Part shown: piece after piece, positions 58,912-64,000 of the stretch
Numbering within the stretch: the first letter of the stretch is position 1
Layout of the letters: every line of letters begins with the position of its first letter
Assembly: GCA_964019135.1 (NCBI GenBank)
Contig: OZ025263.1
Span: 28,705,639-28,769,638, forward strand
DNA length: 64,000 nucleotides
Direction: 5' to 3'
Source of the DNA: Arenicola marina
Taxonomy: Eukaryota > Annelida > Polychaeta > Arenicolidae
Made by a program: the position numbers and the translations under genes
Notes under the pieces: generated by a model
What the model was told of the DNA's origin: nothing
Database searches by the model: none
What the model saw: only the letters and a program-made list of their open reading frames with translations

Positions 58912-60300
58912 GGGCAAAATTATTCCATATCCAGAGAAATATACTGAAATCGTACCACTAATCATTACATTTATAATTAATGAGGCCCTCGGTAAGTCTA
59001 ATATTCCACGTATTGGCACTGCGACATGTTTGAACAATGCTTAAGGGCAAAATTATTCCATATCCAGAGAAATATACTGAAATCGTACCAGTAATCATTA
59101 TATTTATAATTAATAAGGCCCTCGGTAAGTCTAATATTCCACGTATTGGCACTGCGACATGTTTGAACAATGCTTAAGGGCAAAATTATTCCATATCCAG
59201 AGAAATATACTGAAATTGTACCACTAATCATTACATTTATAATTAATGAGGCCCTCGGTAAGTCTAATATTCCACGTATTGGCACTGCGACATGTTTGAA
59301 CAATGCTAAAGGGCAAAATTATTCCATATCCAGAGAAATATACTGAAATCGTACCAGTAATCATTATATTTATAATTAATAAGGCCCTCGGTAAGTCTAA
59401 TATTCCACGTATTGGCACTGCGACATGTTTGAACAATGCTTAAGGGCAAAATTATTCCATATCCAGAGAAATATACTGAAATCGTACCAGTAATCATTAT
59501 ATTTATAATTAATAAGGCCCTCGGTAAGTCTAATATTCCACGTATTGGCACTGCGACATGTTTGAACAATGCTTAAGGGCAAAATTATTCCATATCCAGA
59601 AAAACATACTGAAATCATACCACTAATGATTATATTTATGACTAATAAGGCCCGCGTTATTTCTAATATTCCACGTATTGGCACCGAGACATAAATGAAT
59701 AATGCTTAAAGGCAAAATTATTCCACATCCAGAGAAATATACTGAAATCGTACCACTAATCCTTATATTTATGACTAATAAGGCCCGTGTTATTTCTAAT
59801 ATTCCACGTATTGGCACCGCCGGGCGAACAAGGCTTAAGGGCAAAATGATTCCATATCCAGAGAAATATACTGAAATCGTACTACTAATCATTATATTTA
59901 TAATTAATAAGGCCCTCGGTAAGTCTAATATTCCACGTATTGGCACTGCGACATGTTTGAACAATGCTTAAGGGCAAAATTATTCCATATGCAGAGAAAT
60001 ATACTGAAATCGTACCACTAATCATTATATTTATGACTAATAAGGCCCGTGTTATTTCTAATATTCCACATATTGGCACCGAGACATAAATGAATAATGC
60101 TTAAGGACAAAATTATTCCATATCCAGAGAAATATACTGATATCGTACCACTAATCATTATATTTAGAATTAATAAGGCCCTCGGTAAGTCTAATAGTCC
60201 ACGTATTGGCGCCGAGACATGTATGAATAATGCTTAAGGGCAAAATTATTCCATATCCAGAGATATATACTGAAATCGTACCACTAATCATTATATTTAC
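58912..60300. repeat. 133-bp satellite, about 10 copies
   Basis: Unit GCAAAATTATTCCATATCCA...GACATGTTTGAACAATGCTTAAGG; starts at 58914, 59047, 59180, 59313, 59446 and onward every 133 bp. Later copies (59579-60240) carry a second variant with gcccgtgttatttc and gagacataaatgaat. The period is not a multiple of three, so the same 30-residue motif appears in shifted frames. Confidence 0.95.
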
Positions 60301-61942
60301 CACCCCCAACAAGGCCTTGCCGTGACAACAACAACAACTCTATAATTTGACGTATCATGACCGTGGCAGTAAGTAATTAATAATCATGGCATGAATGATA
60401 TTAATTACCATCGATTCTCCATTTAATTCTAAACAGTACGTGGCGATAAACTTCTGTGTAGTGCTGTATGTAACTCTTCCATGTATTGAAGTCTTCCCCC
60501 ATCCTTGCAGAAAAGGCCGGGCCACTAGCAGACGACGTACCTTCATCCTGCAAATATTTGTCTTGGTTTGAGTCTATCTGTCATTCTGTCAGTCAGTCAG
60601 TCAGTACTAAGCTTAGCAGCTACTGACACCCACAAGTTGTTGTTGTTATTATTAAAATAACCACCGGTTGAAGGCCAATATATTTTAAGAAAACACATCC
60701 AGTGAGGGAGGGAGGGAGGGAGGGAGAGAGAGAAAGTTAATTTAATTTTTTGGCAAAACAATGTCAACGGTCGTCTGACATATGCTAAAACACTCTGACA
60801 GTAGGTGGCGCGAGCGAGCTGGGCGGCTTATATCATCGCTCACTCCTTCAAGCGAAAGACAGCGAAGTTGCTAGTCATTCGAATACACGTCGTTCGAAGC
60901 AATTAGTATTAGATAGGACAGCCTTAGGTCACATACTACCAACAAATCGCACTGGTATCCCCTAGACACTTACCTGCTTCAACTTTTAGCCAATTCAAAT
61001 CCATCTATCCATCGATCGATCGATCGATCGGCATTGCGCCTCCTTCTCAGTTCAGTGCACACGCACGGACGGGCCGATGCCTGCCAGCCATGCATCTGTC
61101 ATATCGGTTTTATTCACTTTTTTCATAATCCTCAACAATTCCTGTCACCTAAAAATTACCAGACGGCCTAAGGCCTCATTTACAAGCATTACGACCCGAC
61201 AATTTGCAAGACTTTTTTTTTTACTGGCCCAGTAATGCAAAAAAAGTGTCACCACCAAAAACTACGAGCCGACGTAAGGCATGAAGGCCTACCATTTCGC
61301 CCGTCAACCTAAGTGTCATATATATATATATATATATATACTAAGTCCAAATCAGCACGCAACCAGCATACGCAATTCCCTATCCATTAGGCCGCTAACC
61401 TCATTCCACAAAGCCTTTCTGAACCCGAAAAATTACTATATCTTTCAATCTTAAGTTCATACCACGTCCCCGAGCATTTCTAATATTCCCTTTTCCCCTC
61501 GCTCGACCCCCTTCCATTACATTACATCTACTTCCCCCCCTTCCCTCCCTCCCTCTCTAGTTTCCCCCTGCCACGCTTTTCCGAACGGCCGTTATTTCAA
61601 ATTTCATCATGCAGCCAGCCTATACCGGCCTGCCACCATGCATTCACACGGTAAGCCGAGGCGAGCCGAGTTGGTCGCCGAGGCGAGCTGAGTTCTTGGC
61701 TTAGTGCATGTGACCCCTTGCTGGCTGTATGCAAAAACTGGGGTGCCCTCTAAAAGGTCCGCGCGTCTCACGTATAAAGATAGATAGAGAGCCGCAGACG
61801 ACCTCAGTTGCGAGCTGGGCGCGAGCCGAGGCAACATGCCACGGCGCCTGCCACGGCGCCTGCCACGGATTTCGATCCCCTCAGCGGCTCGCCTTGAGGC
61901 ATATAAAACAAAGAGTGAGTTGCTTAAGCAAGCAAGCAAGCA
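60301..61942. other. Non-coding with microsatellites
   Basis: (agtc)n at 60590, (gagg)n at 60704, (gatc)n at 61012, (ta)n at 61318, and three cacggcgcctgc units at 61845-61870. Nothing coding recognised. Confidence 0.5.
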
Positions 61943-62585
61943 AGGGGGAAAATTGCTATAACATTCATAGTTTCCATTTAATCAAGCTGCAAATTATTTC
62001 ACGTATTGGGTTCATTATTACCTTCTATACCGTCTTTCATTTGTGCAAATCGCCCGAATAGTTTTTCTGCTAAAAATTCCCAAAGTTTAACATGGGACCC
62101 TACGGGAGCATTTTGGCGGGAAAATGACCTCCCCAATTTCTCCATGAAAGGGACATCTCAGACAAACGACACCTTGCGTGAAACATGACAGTAGTATTTG
62201 GGCGGAAAGTACTATATTGATCAAGGTTACGCTTCCAAGGTCAAGGTCACGGCAATGTCAAGGTCACGGCAAGGTCAAGTTCAAGATCACGAAACATGTT
62301 TTTGCGCGTAACTCCGTTAATATTGGGTCTACAGATCCACGGTTTGTTTCAGAATATTCTTCAGAGACAGGCGCAAAAGTAATGTGCCCTCAGATTTCAC
62401 CTCACATTTATAGTTTTGGAATTATTGGATCATCAAATTGCAACCTAATAAAAATTACCTATATGTGGTGCAATATGTACCAATATTACTAATATCATGT
62501 GGGCTAAATTCCAACGAAATCGAACCAGCAGTTTGGACGCAAAGAAATAATCCAACATTAACATGGCCAATCCCATTATAAAGAT
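61943..62585 (+). repeat. AGGTCA-rich dispersed repeat, copy 4 (5' truncated)
   Basis: Starts at aattgctataacattcatag and lacks the first 200 bp. Has five or more AGGTCA/AAGGTCA sites near 62238-62290. Confidence 0.85.
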
Positions 62586-62744
62586 ATGACGCGTGAGTAC
62601 GCAATGACGTTTCGGCCTATCCCCCAATGTTGTCGCTAGCCCTTTGCAATTTTATTGTCAAAAAGGGACGCCAGCAGGCCGAATGTTTCATCAACCGAAA
62701 TGTGTTTCCAGCATAAAAACGAAAAAATATTAATAATAGGTACC

Positions 62745-62815
62745 CAGTTGGGTTTGAACACCCAACCTTCATGCCCACTGTCGAACGCCTTATCCACTAC
62801 GCCAAAGTGCCGCGT
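62745..62815 (-). mobile_element. tRNA-like SINE fragment
   Basis: On the minus strand TTTGGCGTAGTGGATAAGGC and GGTGTTCAAACCCAAC form A- and B-box-like motifs; the ends do not pair into an acceptor stem. Confidence 0.5.
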
Positions 62816-62959
62816 TGTACGTATATGCTACTGCTTCGGAAGTCCCCAAACCCGCTCGATCAGTCATATTTCAGACGAAATCCTGCCCTCGGTCTTCCAT
62901 AGGCTCGACCGAAGCACAACATCCGCCCGTCTCGATCTTTATATCTCGCACCACAACGA

Positions 62960-63193
62960 AACAGGTCCACATTGGGTAATATTGGGTATATATCCGCGGT
63001 TTGTTTCAGAGTATTCTTTAGAGACTTTTTGGAGATTCATATATTCTCGCTATCTTCCAGCTACGTTATAAGCGGGATTATGAATGCGGCCCCTTTATCT
63101 GTGACCTTTCATAGTTATCGGCTCATGGTCAGTTGCACCTATCCCCCGATTTTCGTCTTTCCTCTCAAGCTATGCTTGACAAATTCTAGTTTA
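62960..63193 (+). repeat. AGGTCA-rich dispersed repeat, copy 5 (3' end)
   Basis: cgcggtttgtttcagagtattc to ttttcgtctttcctctcaagctatgcttgacaaattcta; this matches the start of copy 2 in reverse. Confidence 0.75.
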
Positions 63194-63540
63194 TGTGTGA
63201 CTGCTGCTGATTTTGAAACTGTTTGAGACATGCCCACGTAGTGATATATACCCGGCAGCTCTAATAGAACTGGACTTGCGTTTCCCTGGTTAGATCGGTC
63301 GCGTTTTTAGGGCCGGGTCGCGTTTTAAGGTCTGGGTTGCTGCTGTTAAGCGGCAGAAGTGACATTGGAAACCGACTCCCCACAGCGTGGTGTGGAAGGC
63401 GCATTTCAGGTGCTGGTATGTAAACCTTGAGTTGTATTTCAGGTTTTAAACATAGAAATGAAACTAACTCTTTATTGTACTTCTTGGCCTCAGGCCCATG
63501 GTACACAGATAATGTGCAAACAACTTACTTTTCTTTCTTT

Positions 63541-63768
63541 CTACCTTTTCAACACATAGACACCTGAAGTATCTCTAATGATACAAATATAATATGCTAA
63601 AAACTGAAAATCGACCACTTTCTGGCACAACAGATCCAAGTCAAAGCTTGTTGTCAGCAGCTTGCGCCTATTCCACAAAACTGCCTGTTCTGTGGCGCCC
63701 AGTGTGTAGTCCTCATAACTGATGGTAAGCACGGTTTGCCACATGCTGGGTGCTCCAGGCGTGAACAC
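63541..63768 (-). other. Unrecognised 75-codon open frame near window end
   Basis: Minus-strand frame MFTPGAPSMWQTVLTISYED, through TEQAVLWNRRKLLTTSFDLD, to a stop after VYVLKR. Composition is protein-like and it is not made of a tandem repeat. I recognise no family and see no clear splice signals, so it may be a last exon of a gene beyond the window or chance. Confidence 0.2.
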
Positions 63769-63775
63769 GGCGCAC

Positions 63776-63900
63776 GTCTGAAACCCTAGGCGTGGACGCG
63801 GCGCACGTCTGAAACTAGGCGTGGACGCGGCGCACGTCTGAAACTAGGCGTGGACGCGGCGCACGTCTGAAACTAGGCGTGGACGCGGCGCACGTCCGAA
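63776..63900. repeat. 29-bp GC-rich tandem repeat
   Basis: Four copies of AAACTAGGCGTGGACGCGGC+GCACGTCTG, first copy with a cct insertion. Confidence 0.9.
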
Positions 63901-64000
63901 GCTCGGTGACCAACTCTGGGATCGTGGATCGTAAGTGATTATGTCGTCAACTTTTTCCTTCCTGTACGTTTTGTACGATGCCTGGTGTATCCGCTTGCGG

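Noticed and set aside
58958..60079. Minus-strand frames MFKHVAVPIRGILDL repeated
   Set aside because: Translations of the 133-bp satellite; the period is not a multiple of three and the frame shifts each unit.

Overview
This is a 64 kb piece of a eukaryotic, animal nuclear genome. The genes have short coding exons with GT-AG introns and matching codon phases, surrounded by tRNA-derived SINEs, miniature inverted-repeat (MITE-like) elements, LINE fragments, mini- and microsatellites and one 200-N assembly gap (42497-42696). Gene content (CEP70, a Golgi carbohydrate sulfotransferase, an arylsulfatase B-like enzyme) and the repeat style suggest a marine invertebrate, possibly a deuterostome (hemichordate, echinoderm or cephalochordate). 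The species cannot be settled from the sequence alone.

Layout. 1-14 kb has no intact gene: tandem repeats, a MITE carrying telomere-like CCCTAA runs (4462-4702), two LINE reverse-transcriptase fragments (5921-6267 minus, 11574-11682 plus) and a possible THAP-domain start (12862-12945). At 14153-17179, minus strand, lies a four-exon type II membrane carbohydrate sulfotransferase of the CHST1/CHST3 type, with both PAPS-binding motifs; its first exon is not seen. 17-26.5 kb is repeat-rich and non-coding. From 44061 down to 26620, minus strand, is CEP70, a centrosomal coiled-coil protein. Eleven exons were placed, from a methionine to the stop codon. About 150 residues of the central coiled coil are missing between exons at 42891 and 38965, where the intron holds a 17-copy 115-bp minisatellite, a dispersed repeat and the N gap. 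A reading-phase mismatch across that intron shows that at least one exon is absent from this assembly. 44-54 kb contains transposon copies and two promoter-like stretches. At 54259-55476, plus strand, are the first three coding exons of a secreted/lysosomal arylsulfatase B-like enzyme with signal peptide and the CTPSR formylglycine motif. The next exon (the WHLG region) is not found in the remaining 8.5 kb, which holds a 563-bp foldback element, dispersed repeats and two large tandem arrays (a catacat/gacat microsatellite and a 133-bp satellite).

The genes do not form an operon-like system. Two act on sulfated glycans (one adds sulfate in the Golgi, one removes it in the lysosome or at the surface), on either side of CEP70; this neighbourhood may be chance. 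The most unusual structure is inside CEP70: two different exons have had their 3' end plus 5' splice site tandemly multiplied into the following intron (four 87-bp units at 37091-37650, about seven 80-bp units at 35697-36486), leaving rows of decoy splice donors. No CRISPR, prokaryotic operon or clearly new enzymatic system was seen.
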